From Phycisphaerales bacterium (GTDB lineage: Bacteria > Planctomycetota > Phycisphaerae > Phycisphaerales > UBA1924): a stretch of 54,798 nucleotides of DNA. Shown here piece after piece: positions 1-8,157 of this stretch (position 1 is the first letter of the stretch; every line of letters starts with the position of its first letter). Location: assembly GCA_029260495.1 (NCBI GenBank), contig JAJDDD010000004.1, positions 1 through 54,798 of the forward strand, in the 5' to 3' direction. A program made the translations under genes and the position numbers. The notes under the pieces are model-generated. The model saw only the letters and a list, made by a program, of their open reading frames with translations, ran no database searches and was not told where the DNA came from.

Positions 1-7
1 AAACTCC

Positions 8-526
8 ATGCGTGCACATCGAGTTCGTGGTTTTACGTTGGTTGAGATTTTGATTGTGGTCGTGATCCTCGGGATCCTGGCTGCGATCGTGGTTCCGCAG
101 TTCACGAGCGCTTCTCAGGACGCCATCAAGGGCGCCTTGGCGAGCCAGTTGCAGACGATCAACTCGCAGATTGAACTGTATCGCGTGCAGCACTCAGGCA
201 ATCTGCCATCCGGGCACGTTGCAACTGTCGAAGAGCCTGGCGCTGCGCTTGGCACGGCGGGCGTGGGCACTCCCAACTGGAACGGTTGGGGTGTGATGAT
301 CGGCACTGATTATCTGAAGGATGAGCCGAACAACGGCTATACCCGCACGACAAATGTTACTGCAGGCACCGCGGATCCCCCTGCACCCGTCTTTGACGGC
401 TCGAGCCCCGGCTGGGTGTTCCATACGGGTACAGGCGAGGTTCTGGCGACCGGCTATGACAACGTCAACAACTGGCTCTCCAACCAAGGTACTGTTGCTA
501 GTCCTTATGTTGCTCCAGCATTCTAA
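8..526 (+). CDS. Type II secretion/type IV filament major pseudopilin (GspG-like)
   Basis: Prepilin-type protein of 172 aa. The leader is short and basic (MRAHRVRG), cleaved by prepilin peptidase between Gly8 and Phe9, followed by FTLVEILIVVVILGILAA with the conserved Glu at +5 of the mature protein. The hydrophobic helix (about residues 9-30) anchors it in the inner membrane before assembly into the pseudopilus. The part after the helix (QLQTINSQIELYRVQHSGNLPSG) matches the GspG/T2SG layout. The soluble domain is Gly/Thr/Asn-rich. The ribosome binding site lies off the window edge, so the start rests on the leader structure. A strong terminator follows directly, so this subunit can be expressed separately from the downstream platform genes, as suits the most abundant subunit. 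Whether it is a T2SS pseudopilin or a pilin cannot be settled from sequence alone. Confidence 0.9.
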   Translation: MRAHRVRGFTLVEILIVVVILGILAAIVVPQFTSASQDAIKGALASQLQTINSQIELYRVQHSGNLPSGHVATVEEPGAALGTAGVGTPNWNGWGVMIGTDYLKDEPNNGYTRTTNVTAGTADPPAPVFDGSSPGWVFHTGTGEVLATGYDNVNNWLSNQGTVASPYVAPAF

Positions 527-567
527 ACTGCGATCGATCTGATCGAGTTTGTTTGACCTGATTTTTC

Positions 568-606
568 ACGGTCGGGCTCTTTGCGGGGCCCGGCCGTCTT
601 TCTTTT
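568..606 (+). terminator. Rho-independent terminator after the major pseudopilin
   Basis: A 12-bp stem (ACGGTCGGGCTC at 568-579 with GGGCCCGGCCGT at 586-597, two G-T pairs) with a 6-nt loop, followed by the T-rich run CTTTCTTTT. It lies 42 bp past the pseudopilin stop and separates that gene from the next one on the same strand. Confidence 0.85.
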
Positions 607-663
607 CACTGCTCTTCGGCGCGGGCGCGGGCTGGGGGCGGGCGATGGTTGGAGGAGACCGCT

Positions 664-1305
664 GTGGCGGTGCAGAAGTTTTTGGGCCCGATGGCGACGC
701 TTTCGCGCGCCGAGATTGTCATGCTGGGCGCGATCGCGTCGGGATTGACAGGTCTGGGGTTTGCGATTGGCCCGTTGACGAGCGGCGCGCTGACAGAAAG
801 CACTGCGCAGACGACGAACTATGACGAGATCAGCCCGGAGCGGGTTGATCTTGTGCGCGGGATTGAGGCGCTCTTGAAGACCAATAACACGTTGATCCAG
901 GCGAGGCCGGCAAGCGATGCGGGCTCGGCGGCGATTGTGCTTTGGCATGGAGATTTTCTTGATGGCGGCGTGATCAATGAGACAGAGGTTCTGCTGGTGA
1001 CGCACAGCGCTCTGATGCAGACGGTGCAGGTGCACATGATGAAGGCGCCGGCCGATGTGACGACGGATGCGGGGCCGGCGGTGGCGCTTTCGGCGCTGAC
1101 GGATGAGCGCGGGCCCGAGAAGTGGCGCGCGAGGCGGGGCATTGAGAGCCGTGTTATCGCGACGGGTGTAGCGGCTGTGACGGTGGAGCGGACGTCGTCT
1201 GGAACGGGTGAGGCTGTGCTGGCGGTGGGGCTTACCTGGGCGGCGGCTGGGCCCGATGAGAACGAAACAGCGACGATCATCGTGGAACTGCCAACAGTCG
1301 AGTAG
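664..1305 (+). CDS. Membrane-anchored protein of unknown function in the secretion cluster
   Basis: Not recognised as a known family. It has 213 aa from GTG 664, chosen because GGAGGAG at 651-657 sits 6 nt upstream; a TTG at 649 would overlap that site. One N-terminal hydrophobic segment (about residues 18-40) follows a short positively charged stretch, so it is probably a single-pass inner-membrane protein with a periplasmic domain of about 170 aa. The rest is Val/Ala/Thr-rich with alternating hydrophobic residues, suggesting beta structure. No prepilin cleavage site is visible. It is the first gene after the pseudopilin terminator and runs in the same direction as the platform genes, so a structural role in the same machine is inferred. 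Confidence 0.75.
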   Translation: MAVQKFLGPMATLSRAEIVMLGAIASGLTGLGFAIGPLTSGALTESTAQTTNYDEISPERVDLVRGIEALLKTNNTLIQARPASDAGSAAIVLWHGDFLDGGVINETEVLLVTHSALMQTVQVHMMKAPADVTTDAGPAVALSALTDERGPEKWRARRGIESRVIATGVAAVTVERTSSGTGEAVLAVGLTWAAAGPDENETATIIVELPTVE

Positions 1306-1340
1306 TTGCGTTGAAGAGTCGCCTGACGGAGTGCTTTGCT

Positions 1341-1661
1341 ATGCAAACGCAGGAGTCTTGCAGGACTGGATCGCGCGTGTATCTGAACGGCGTGCTGACG
1401 GTCGTCGCGGCGCTTTTGGCGCTGGTTGTGATCCAGGGCAGTGTTGGGCTTCCCGGAGCTTCTGAAGCGAACGCCGCGGGGCGGTCGGTGACGGAGGCGA
1501 AGGGGATTAACAACCCGGCGGATCAGAGGCAGACGATGATCAACGAGCTTCGGCGGATGAACCAACGGCTCGACAAGCTGAGCGCCAAGTTTGACAAGGG
1601 CGCGATCGAGGTCGAGGTGGTGAAGATGCCGAACAGCGAGCGGGCATCGAGGGGAGACTAA
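1341..1661 (+). CDS. Small single-pass membrane protein with coiled coil, unknown function
   Basis: Not recognised. It has 106 aa from ATG 1341, with GGAG at 1328-1331 nine nt upstream; a TTG at 1311 in the same frame is the alternative. One hydrophobic segment (about residues 15-33) is followed by a linker and a short amphipathic helix with heptad character (INELRRMNQRLDKLSAKF). The gene sits 3 bp before the next pseudopilin and 35 bp after the previous gene, so it is co-transcribed with the filament genes. Size and layout would suit a small assembly or scaffold component, but no homologue is recognisable. Confidence 0.7.
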   Translation: MQTQESCRTGSRVYLNGVLTVVAALLALVVIQGSVGLPGASEANAAGRSVTEAKGINNPADQRQTMINELRRMNQRLDKLSAKFDKGAIEVEVVKMPNSERASRGD

Positions 1662-1664
1662 CCC

Positions 1665-2276
1665 ATGGCCTTCGCGAGGACGCAGAAGCTGCGCGGTTGC
1701 GCGCGCGGATACACGCTGATTGAGATTTTGATCGTCGTGGTGCTGCTGGGTATCGCGGGGGCGATGGTGATTCCGTCGATGAGCGGGTCTTCGCCGCTGC
1801 GCACGCAGGCGGCAGTGCGCACGGTTGTAGCGGACATTGCGTTCATGCAGGCGGACGCGATGGCGTTCCAGTCGCGATATGTGATGGTGTTCAACACGGT
1901 GATTGAATGGGATGACGACGCGAGCGTGTGGGTTTCACGGGCGGGCAATGGGTACTCGATCTATGCGCCCCCGCCGGGGACAACGGTGCTGGATGTGAAT
2001 AACAACGCGCACATGCTGATGACGATTCAGGGCGCGGATCTGGAGCCTTACACGCGTGATTTTGATCAGGGAGATTACGGAGGCGCGACGATCCAGAACG
2101 CCAACTTCAATGGGAATGAAGTCCTGGTGCTTGATGAGCTTGGGGGGCCGGTGGTGAGCCTGGTTTCCGATGCGCCGGGGGTGATCGGCACGGTTGAGAT
2201 TGCAGGGATGGAGTCGTTGTTTCGTGTGTCTGTTGAGACGTTCACCGGGCGTGTGACTGTGACACGGGTGAACTGA
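1665..2276 (+). CDS. Minor pseudopilin (GspH-like)
   Basis: Prepilin-type protein of 203 aa. The leader is cleaved after Gly15 (GCARG then YTLIEILIVVVLLGIAGAMV) with Glu at +5 of the mature protein. The soluble domain starts with a region typical of GspH/FimT minor pseudopilins (AAVRTVVADIAFMQADAMAFQSRYVMVF), then a stretch rich in Asp/Asn and Gly. GspH-type subunits prime or cap the pseudopilus. GGGGAG just upstream serves as ribosome binding site. The PilM-like gene starts 38 bp downstream. Assignment as GspH rather than another minor pseudopilin rests on overall layout. Confidence 0.85.
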   Translation: MAFARTQKLRGCARGYTLIEILIVVVLLGIAGAMVIPSMSGSSPLRTQAAVRTVVADIAFMQADAMAFQSRYVMVFNTVIEWDDDASVWVSRAGNGYSIYAPPPGTTVLDVNNNAHMLMTIQGADLEPYTRDFDQGDYGGATIQNANFNGNEVLVLDELGGPVVSLVSDAPGVIGTVEIAGMESLFRVSVETFTGRVTVTRVN

Positions 2277-2314
2277 GCAGGAGAAGCAGGCAGAGCAGGG
2301 AGGAGCTGGCGAGC

Positions 2315-3493
2315 GTGGTGTTCGGCTTTGGAAAGACAGGACCACTCCCGATTGGGGTTGAGCTGCATCCGTGCGGGGCGCGGTTGTTGCAACTTCGTGT
2401 TGGGCGCAACGGGCTGAGCGCGATTGCTGCGGCGCGCATTGATCTTAGCGATGACTACGAGGGCGCTTCGGAAGAGGAGCGGCTGGAAGCGATCATTGAA
2501 GGCATTGGCAAGCGGGTTCAGGGAACCGGGTTTGTCGGCCGGCGGTGCGTGTTGTCGCTTGATGATGCGATGGTGCGTGTGCGTTCGGTGAGACAACCGA
2601 AGATGCCTTATGACGAGACGAACAGCGCGGTGCTCCTGGAGGGGGGGGACCGCCTGGGGTTTGAGGCTGACGACCACGCGGAGCTTGGCTGGATTCGAGC
2701 TGGTGAGGTGCGTCAAGGGGAGGACATGCGCGAGGAGCTGCTGGTGGTGGGCGCATCGAGTGCGCGAGTGGAAGAGCTGGTTGATCAGGTGACGCGGACA
2801 GGACTGCGGACGGTGGCGGTGGAGCCAGGGTTCCTGGCGTCGAGCAGGGTGTTTTGCAGAACGCACCGGCGCGAGAATGATCGAGACGTTGTGCGGCTGG
2901 TCGCGAATATCGAGAAGCGGTGGACGAATGTTGTGGTGCTTCGCGGCGCTGACATTGTTTTTTATAAGTCGCTGAACGTGGGCGGGGAAGAGCTTGACAA
3001 GCTGGCGGCGGAGAATCTTGGGCTCGATCGGCAGACAATTGCGAGCCTGCGAACACAGCGCAAGGCGCACACGCGGCGCGGCGACGCGAGCGCGGTTGAT
3101 ACAAAGGTGGACCGGGCAATTTTCGATGCGCTGCGTCCGACGCTGGGCGAGCTGGCAAACGAACTGGCGCTGTGCGTTCGGTACTACTCGGTGACATTCC
3201 GAGGGGCGCGGCCGGCCAATGCAGTTTTGATTGGCTCTGAGGCATGCGAACCCGGGCTGACGCAGATCGTCGAAGAGGCGCTGAGTGTGCCCACGGTGGT
3301 GGGCAAGCCGCTCGATGGGATTGATATCTCAACGGCGGGCGGGGGGTTTGATCGTCGTGGGAGTCTTGAGGAATGGTCGGTGGCGTGCGGGTTGAGCTTG
3401 CGAGCTGAGCAGCAGGCGACGGACGCAGCTTCGCGCAAACGCGACCGCGGCGCCTCTGTGAGCATATCGGCGGCAGAGGAGGTGGCGGCATGA
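2315..3493 (+). CDS. pilM: PilM-like cytoplasmic actin-fold assembly protein
   Basis: A 392-aa soluble protein with the layout of PilM/GspL-type actin-like ATPases: an N-terminal strand PIGVELHPCGARLLQL, a central LLVVGASSARVEELVDQVTRTGLRTVAVEPG segment typical of PilM, and later segments for the second lobe (VRLVANIEKRWTNVVVLRGADIVFYKSLNVGGEEL). PilM binds the N-terminal tail of PilN on the cytoplasmic side and links it to the assembly ATPase. The start is GTG 2315 or the adjacent GTG 2318, after AGGAGC near 2301. The stop overlaps the start of the PilN-like gene by 4 bp (ATGA), so translation is coupled. The tail (about residues 365-392) is basic and poorly conserved. Confidence 0.8.
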   Translation: MVFGFGKTGPLPIGVELHPCGARLLQLRVGRNGLSAIAAARIDLSDDYEGASEEERLEAIIEGIGKRVQGTGFVGRRCVLSLDDAMVRVRSVRQPKMPYDETNSAVLLEGGDRLGFEADDHAELGWIRAGEVRQGEDMREELLVVGASSARVEELVDQVTRTGLRTVAVEPGFLASSRVFCRTHRRENDRDVVRLVANIEKRWTNVVVLRGADIVFYKSLNVGGEELDKLAAENLGLDRQTIASLRTQRKAHTRRGDASAVDTKVDRAIFDALRPTLGELANELALCVRYYSVTFRGARPANAVLIGSEACEPGLTQIVEEALSVPTVVGKPLDGIDISTAGGGFDRRGSLEEWSVACGLSLRAEQQATDAASRKRDRGASVSISAAEEVAA

Positions 3494-4122
3494 TTCCGCT
3501 CATCGACTTGATGCCTGAAACGAGCCGGAAGAAGCTCGGGCAGCGGCGGCGAACGCGGAGATGGGTGTCGCTGTACGGAGCGACTCTTGTTGCGTTTGCC
3601 ATCGCTGGGGTGACGCTCACGATCTTCGAGCAAACAGAGCTTGCAGAAGTTGAGCACCTGCGGGAGCGCATTGAGTTCGACGATGAGCAGCGCCGGATTG
3701 CTGTTGAGCTTTCCAATGGGATATCGAGATACCAAGCTCGCATTGATCGGCACGCGGAGCTTGCGTGGCCGATTGATGTTCGGGAGATCCTGAGTGTTGT
3801 GGGGGGTGAAATTCCGGAATCGGTATCACTGACATCGCTGGCGATGACGCCGCGAGTGGACCGCCGGATGATGGGCGCACGGGCGGGGGTTGAGCAGGAG
3901 ACGCCGAAGACGGAGTTGATTCTTGAGATTCGAGGCGTTGCGCCGGATGACCTTGAAATGTCGAAGTTTGTGTACCGGCTTGATGAGCATCCATTGTTTG
4001 ATCGGATCGACCTTGACTATGCGCGCCGAGCGACGGTGAATGAGCTTGAAGGGCGTGAGTTTGGGTTGACCTGTCACATTGACGCAGACGCTGAGTATGT
4101 GCAGACCGAGGGGGGCGCATGA
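3490..4122 (+). CDS. pilN: PilN-like inner-membrane assembly protein
   Basis: A 210-aa bitopic protein starting MIPLIDLMPE, close to the PilN consensus tail (IN-L-P) that docks into PilM. A basic stretch (RRRTRRW) precedes one transmembrane helix (about residues 26-46), then a coiled coil (EVEHLRERIEFDDEQRRIAVE) and a ferredoxin-like periplasmic domain. It overlaps both neighbours by 4 bp, in the conserved order PilM-PilN-PilO. The family assignment rests on position, the N-terminal tail and topology, since sequence conservation is low. Confidence 0.8.
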   Translation: MIPLIDLMPETSRKKLGQRRRTRRWVSLYGATLVAFAIAGVTLTIFEQTELAEVEHLRERIEFDDEQRRIAVELSNGISRYQARIDRHAELAWPIDVREILSVVGGEIPESVSLTSLAMTPRVDRRMMGARAGVEQETPKTELILEIRGVAPDDLEMSKFVYRLDEHPLFDRIDLDYARRATVNELEGREFGLTCHIDADAEYVQTEGGA

Positions 4123-4718
4123 TTAGCAACTCTCGCAACACGGTGCTTCTGGGTTGGTGGCTGGGTCTGGCGCTGGTGGGGTCGCTGGTGGTGGTGTGGC
4201 CGCGTGTGCAGTCGTTCTCAAAGCTGAGCGATGAGCATGCGCAGCTCAGTATGCGGGTGCAGATGGCGGATGACGGAGCGGCGGCGATTGACCGTCTTGA
4301 GCGCACGCTGGAGAACACGCGCTTGCGGGCGCATGAGAAGACCAAGCTCATTCCGGATGATCCAGCGGTGTCGGGGATGATTCAGAACCTGAGCGCACAC
4401 CTTGACGCGATGCATATGAACGAGCGGGAGATTACAACGGGACGGCCGGAGCGGCTGGATAAGGCTTCGCTGGTTCCGATGTCAATCGTCGTGCATGGCG
4501 AGTTTCCAAGGGTGTATGAGGTCATCGACTGGGTGGAATCGTTGCCGCGACTTGTGCGCATCGCGCGGGTCCATATTTCAACGAAGCGCGACCGAGACAT
4601 TGCTGACGAGCGGTTTGTGCGGGCGGAGCTGCTTCTTGATCTTTTCTACGCGCCTCTGGGCGGGAATGGGGATCTTGAGGGGACCATCGCACACGCACCT
4701 CTGGGGGACGAGCGATGA
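4119..4718 (+). CDS. pilO: PilO-like inner-membrane assembly protein
   Basis: A 199-aa protein with one transmembrane helix (about residues 9-27), a periplasmic coiled coil (about 33-72, DEHAQLSMRVQMADD...RLERTLENTRL), and a C-terminal alpha/beta domain containing VHGEFPRVYEVIDWVESLPRLVRI. This last segment is a recognisable PilO/GspM signature (short-range structure around a conserved L-R-I-V strand). PilO pairs with PilN in the periplasm and links the platform to the secretin. Starts and stops overlap both neighbours by 4 bp. There is no sign of truncation. Confidence 0.8.
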   Translation: MISNSRNTVLLGWWLGLALVGSLVVVWPRVQSFSKLSDEHAQLSMRVQMADDGAAAIDRLERTLENTRLRAHEKTKLIPDDPAVSGMIQNLSAHLDAMHMNEREITTGRPERLDKASLVPMSIVVHGEFPRVYEVIDWVESLPRLVRIARVHISTKRDRDIADERFVRAELLLDLFYAPLGGNGDLEGTIAHAPLGDER

Positions 4719-5338
4719 ATCGGCAACTCCTTCAGTTCTGGATCATCATTACGGCGGATCGTAAGAAGGTGTTTGCGCTATGCACGTTGTTGCTTTCGGC
4801 GATTTCGTTATGGGCCCGGAATGCGTTTACTTCGGGTGATGACTCGCGTCCGCAGGGAACTTCGGTGCGCGCGGATGGATCTGAAGGGTCCGATCAGTCG
4901 CTGAATGAAGGCGATGGTGGTGATGGGACCAAGATGCGGCGGCGCGTGTCGATCCCGCCGATCACCCCACTTTCGCGCGATTTGTTCGCGACAAATGAGG
5001 AGTATTTTTCCTCGTCGGCGCAGACGGACTCTGTGGACGAAGACGACGCAAAGTCCGCACCCGGAAATGACGACAACCCCAAGGCACAGAGAGAATTGGC
5101 GCAGCGTCTTCTGGAGCGTCGAGTCCGGCGCGAGGCAGAGGAGCTGCGATTGAGGAGCACGATGATGGGGGCTTTGCCCATCGCAGTGATAGAGACGAAG
5201 TCGAGCGGGTCATCCGCGGGCGTCGTCGTTCGGGTTGGCCAGATGATTGACGGATTCCGTCTTGTCGAGGTTGGCCGCGATATCGCTGTCCTTGAAAAAG
5301 AGGGCGTGCATGTGGAGCTGGGTCGCCGACGGCAGTAG
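4715..5338 (+). CDS. Anchored periplasmic protein in the PilP/GspC position
   Basis: A 207-aa protein with one N-terminal transmembrane segment (about residues 19-36). A disordered acidic and Ser/Gly-rich linker follows (about 40-125), then a charged helix (QRELAQRLLERRVRREAEELRL) and a compact C-terminal domain (about 150-207) with VVVRVGQMIDGFRLVEVGRDIAVLEKEGVHVELGRR. A C-terminal domain of this kind is what PilP and GspC HR domains look like; they connect PilNO or the GspLM platform to the secretin N-domains. The gene sits between the PilO-like gene and the secretin, the expected place. Function is inferred from topology and position. Confidence 0.65.
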   Translation: MNRQLLQFWIIITADRKKVFALCTLLLSAISLWARNAFTSGDDSRPQGTSVRADGSEGSDQSLNEGDGGDGTKMRRRVSIPPITPLSRDLFATNEEYFSSSAQTDSVDEDDAKSAPGNDDNPKAQRELAQRLLERRVRREAEELRLRSTMMGALPIAVIETKSSGSSAGVVVRVGQMIDGFRLVEVGRDIAVLEKEGVHVELGRRRQ

Positions 5339-5352
5339 GCCGGCGGTCAAAA

Positions 5353-5397
5353 ATGAACGCCGCGGCCCAAGCCGCGCCTGTAGGAGTAGATCAATGA
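5353..5397 (+). CDS. Possible 14-codon leader ORF overlapping the secretin start
   Basis: ATG 5353 opens a 14-codon frame (MNAAAQAAPVGVDQ) that ends in TGA at 5395-5397, overlapping the secretin ATG by the ATGA arrangement used between other genes of this operon. A CG-rich hairpin (5361-5366 with 5371-5376, CGCGGC/GCCGCG, loop CCAA) lies inside it, just ahead of the secretin ribosome binding site. No convincing ribosome binding site precedes it. It may be chance. Confidence 0.25.
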   Translation: MNAAAQAAPVGVDQ

Positions 5398-8066
5398 CTG
5401 AAAAGAACCGAGACAATCGCGCTATCGTTCGCGGCGCCGGTTCGATCTGTGCGGCCTGGCTGGTCGCGGCTGCGGGGGCAAGCCAGGCAATTGCGCAGCA
5501 GGGTCGAGATCCGTTCAACCAGGCGAGCGCACCGGATTCGGAGGTGACGGTCAGTGAATACATGACTGTCGATCTGCATGTGCAGGACGAGGATCTGGTG
5601 AATGTTCTTCAGATGCTCTCGCTGCAGAGTGAGCGGAACATTGTCGTTTCTGACGATGTGTCGCGAACGGTCAGCGCGAACCTGTACAACGTGACGTTCT
5701 TCGAAGCTCTGGACGCCATTTTGCATGTGAATGGCTATGGGTACATTGAGAAGGGCAACTTCATCTTCGTGTACACGCTTGAGGAGATCGCTGAGATCGA
5801 GCAGGCTGAGCGCACGCCGGAGTCGCGGATTGTTCGGCTGAACTATCTCAATGCGAACGACGCAGCTGAGTTTGTGGCGCCACTTCTTTCGGAGGTAGGG
5901 CAGATCAAGACCAATGCTGAGGTCGAAGAGTACACCATCCCGGATGACACGCCGACCGGCAATGAGTCATTCGCGATGGCCTCGACTCTGGTTCTCTATG
6001 ACTATGCGGAGAATCTGGATGAGATCGAAGAGCTCCTGCATCAGCTTGACACGCGCCCGGCGCAGGTCCTGGTTGAAGCGACGATTCTTGAAGCTTCGCT
6101 GACCGAAGAGAATGCATTCGGCATTGATTTCTCGATTATCTCTGATGTTCAGTTTACAGACTTTATCGACGCAGGCGGCCCGCTGAGCGTGGCGAACGCG
6201 CTGCAAAAGGGCGGAGACTCGGGCATTACACCTGCCGACAATCAGGGCACGGGCTTTGCGAGCACGCCGGGCAATACGGCTGGTCCTTCGACGTTCAAGA
6301 TGGGCATTGTCGAGGAAGATTTTTCAATCTTCATGCGCGTGCTTGATCAGATTACAGATGTGACGGTGCTGTCGAACCCGAAGGTGCTGACGCTGAATCG
6401 TCAGCCGGCGCGTGTGCTGGTTGGTGATCGCATCGGCTTCCTGAATACGACATCGACTGAGACTTCGACGACACAAACTGTTGAGTTTCTGGATACGGGC
6501 ACCAAGCTTTCCTTCCGGCCTTTCATCTCGACGGACGGGATGATTCGCCTGGAGCTGAGCCCGTCGGTTTCAACCGCGACGATTCGGCAGGCGACGGACG
6601 TGACGGGATCGACAGTTTCCATTCCGGATGAGCGCACGCAGGAGCTGACGACGAACGTGCTTGTTCGCGATGGCTCGACGATCGTTCTGGGTGGTTTGTT
6701 CAAGGAGTCAACGACGCTTGGGCGCAAGCAGGTGCCGATTGTTGGTGATATTCCGATCATCGGCGCTGCCTTCCGCGGGCACGATGACAAGACCGTGCGG
6801 GCGGAGATCATCTTTATGGTGCGCCCGACGATCATGAATGATGAAATGCTGATCGAAGATGGCATGGAGGCAACGGAGGAGGTTCGTCGCGCTCGTGCTG
6901 GCGCTCGCTCAGGCTTGCTGCCCTGGAGCCGCGACCGTGTGACCGCGTTGATGAACGTGGAGGCAGAGCGTCTGGCGCATGAGGGCGACACCGAGAAGGC
7001 GTTGTGGAAGATTCGCCGGTCGCTCGAGTTGAATCCGATTCAGCCTGAAGCGATTCACCTGCGTGAGCAGTTGCTCAACGAGCGTGAGGTGTGGCCGAAC
7101 CGGAGCATCCTGGATCGCGTAGTTGATGAAGAGTACACGGAGCGTTTGAGCGCGATCCAGCCGATCGAATATACGCCGAACCTGAAGCTGACTGTTTCTG
7201 AAACGCGGGAAATGACGGACGCTGAGGTTGATCTTGTCTCTGAGCGTATGGATCGGCCGAACGCGGCGAAGGCGACGCAGTGGTCCGAGCTTGCGAACGT
7301 GTCCGAGGATGTGGAGATGGATCTGCAGAGCTCAGTTGGCGAGGGGTATGACGGGCCGGCGTTTATTGATCCGTTCGCGTTCCCTGAGGGCTTTGGTCCT
7401 GTTGACCCGTTCATGAATCCGGAGTTCATGGAAGCTGAGGCTTCGACGGAAGATGGTGACTTTGGTCCGCAGGTGAATCAGTTGCCGACAACAAATGAAA
7501 GCCCCGCCGGGCCATGGCAGCAGCAGCCGGCGGCGCTGAATGATCTTGAGCTGTCGATGACGATCACGCCTGCGATGCCCACTGATCAGCAGACTGAGCA
7601 GTTTGAGAATGCGAAGAACGAGGCGCCGAGCGATATCTTCTTCGATGACTTTGAGTCAGCGAAGCAGGAAATAGCGCAGCAGCCGGCAGATCAGGATGAG
7701 TTCATCATGCTTCCGCCGATCGATGGCGATGATGAGATCGCCGACGCGGACGAAGAGTTTATGAACGATCCGTTCAGCGAGTTTGAGCCGCACTCGAACG
7801 CTGGCGAGTTTGACGGACAGCAGGCGTATCCGCTGACGGGTCCGCTGTGGATGGGCAACCCTGCGATGATGGTGATGCAGGCGCCTGTCGAGGAAGGTCC
7901 GGTAAGCGAAGAAGATGAATCGTTCTCGGAAGATGAGGAGCCGCAGTTTACGGGCTTCTGGAAGGTGCTGGCCGGCGATCTTGATGAAGAGGACGCCGAA
8001 GAGTCAGACGAAGAGGAGAGCGAGCTGACATCGGTCGATGAGGATGATGACGATTCGCCTGAGTAA
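5394..8066 (+). CDS. Secretin (GspD/PilQ family) with long acidic C-terminal extension
   Basis: Outer-membrane secretin of 890 aa. The start is ATG 5394 with TAGGAG at 5381-5386. A signal peptide ends near GASQAIAQ. An STN/N0-like domain (about residues 59-125, VDLHVQDEDLVNVLQMLSLQS) comes first, then an N1/NolW-type domain (about 145-215, RIVRLNYLNANDAAEFVAPLL). The secretin core follows (about 225-480), with VLSNPKVLTLNRQPARVLVGD and the closing VPIVGDIPIIGAAFRG signature. After the core comes a helical TPR-like stretch (about 514-560), then some 330 residues rich in Asp, Glu, Pro and Met that end in an almost purely acidic tail. Ordinary secretins end soon after the core or in a small S-domain, so this extension is unusual. 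The next gene, a TPR lipoprotein, could be a pilotin-like partner. Confidence 0.9.
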   Translation: MTEKNRDNRAIVRGAGSICAAWLVAAAGASQAIAQQGRDPFNQASAPDSEVTVSEYMTVDLHVQDEDLVNVLQMLSLQSERNIVVSDDVSRTVSANLYNVTFFEALDAILHVNGYGYIEKGNFIFVYTLEEIAEIEQAERTPESRIVRLNYLNANDAAEFVAPLLSEVGQIKTNAEVEEYTIPDDTPTGNESFAMASTLVLYDYAENLDEIEELLHQLDTRPAQVLVEATILEASLTEENAFGIDFSIISDVQFTDFIDAGGPLSVANALQKGGDSGITPADNQGTGFASTPGNTAGPSTFKMGIVEEDFSIFMRVLDQITDVTVLSNPKVLTLNRQPARVLVGDRIGFLNTTSTETSTTQTVEFLDTGTKLSFRPFISTDGMIRLELSPSVSTATIRQATDVTGSTVSIPDERTQELTTNVLVRDGSTIVLGGLFKESTTLGRKQVPIVGDIPIIGAAFRGHDDKTVRAEIIFMVRPTIMNDEMLIEDGMEATEEVRRARAGARSGLLPWSRDRVTALMNVEAERLAHEGDTEKALWKIRRSLELNPIQPEAIHLREQLLNEREVWPNRSILDRVVDEEYTERLSAIQPIEYTPNLKLTVSETREMTDAEVDLVSERMDRPNAAKATQWSELANVSEDVEMDLQSSVGEGYDGPAFIDPFAFPEGFGPVDPFMNPEFMEAEASTEDGDFGPQVNQLPTTNESPAGPWQQQPAALNDLELSMTITPAMPTDQQTEQFENAKNEAPSDIFFDDFESAKQEIAQQPADQDEFIMLPPIDGDDEIADADEEFMNDPFSEFEPHSNAGEFDGQQAYPLTGPLWMGNPAMMVMQAPVEEGPVSEEDESFSEDEEPQFTGFWKVLAGDLDEEDAEESDEEESELTSVDEDDDDSPE

Positions 8067-8157
8067 GTGGCGGAGAGGCAAGTATCCGGAATCGAACCAG
8101 CACTCGGAGGCGGCGGCGCCTGATGGAAAACAGGGTCGCCCGCCTCAGGGGCAAGAG

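Noticed and set aside
7321-7345. AGCTCAGTTGG, a tRNA D-arm consensus
   Set aside because: It lies inside the secretin gene in frame, with no matching acceptor or T-arm.
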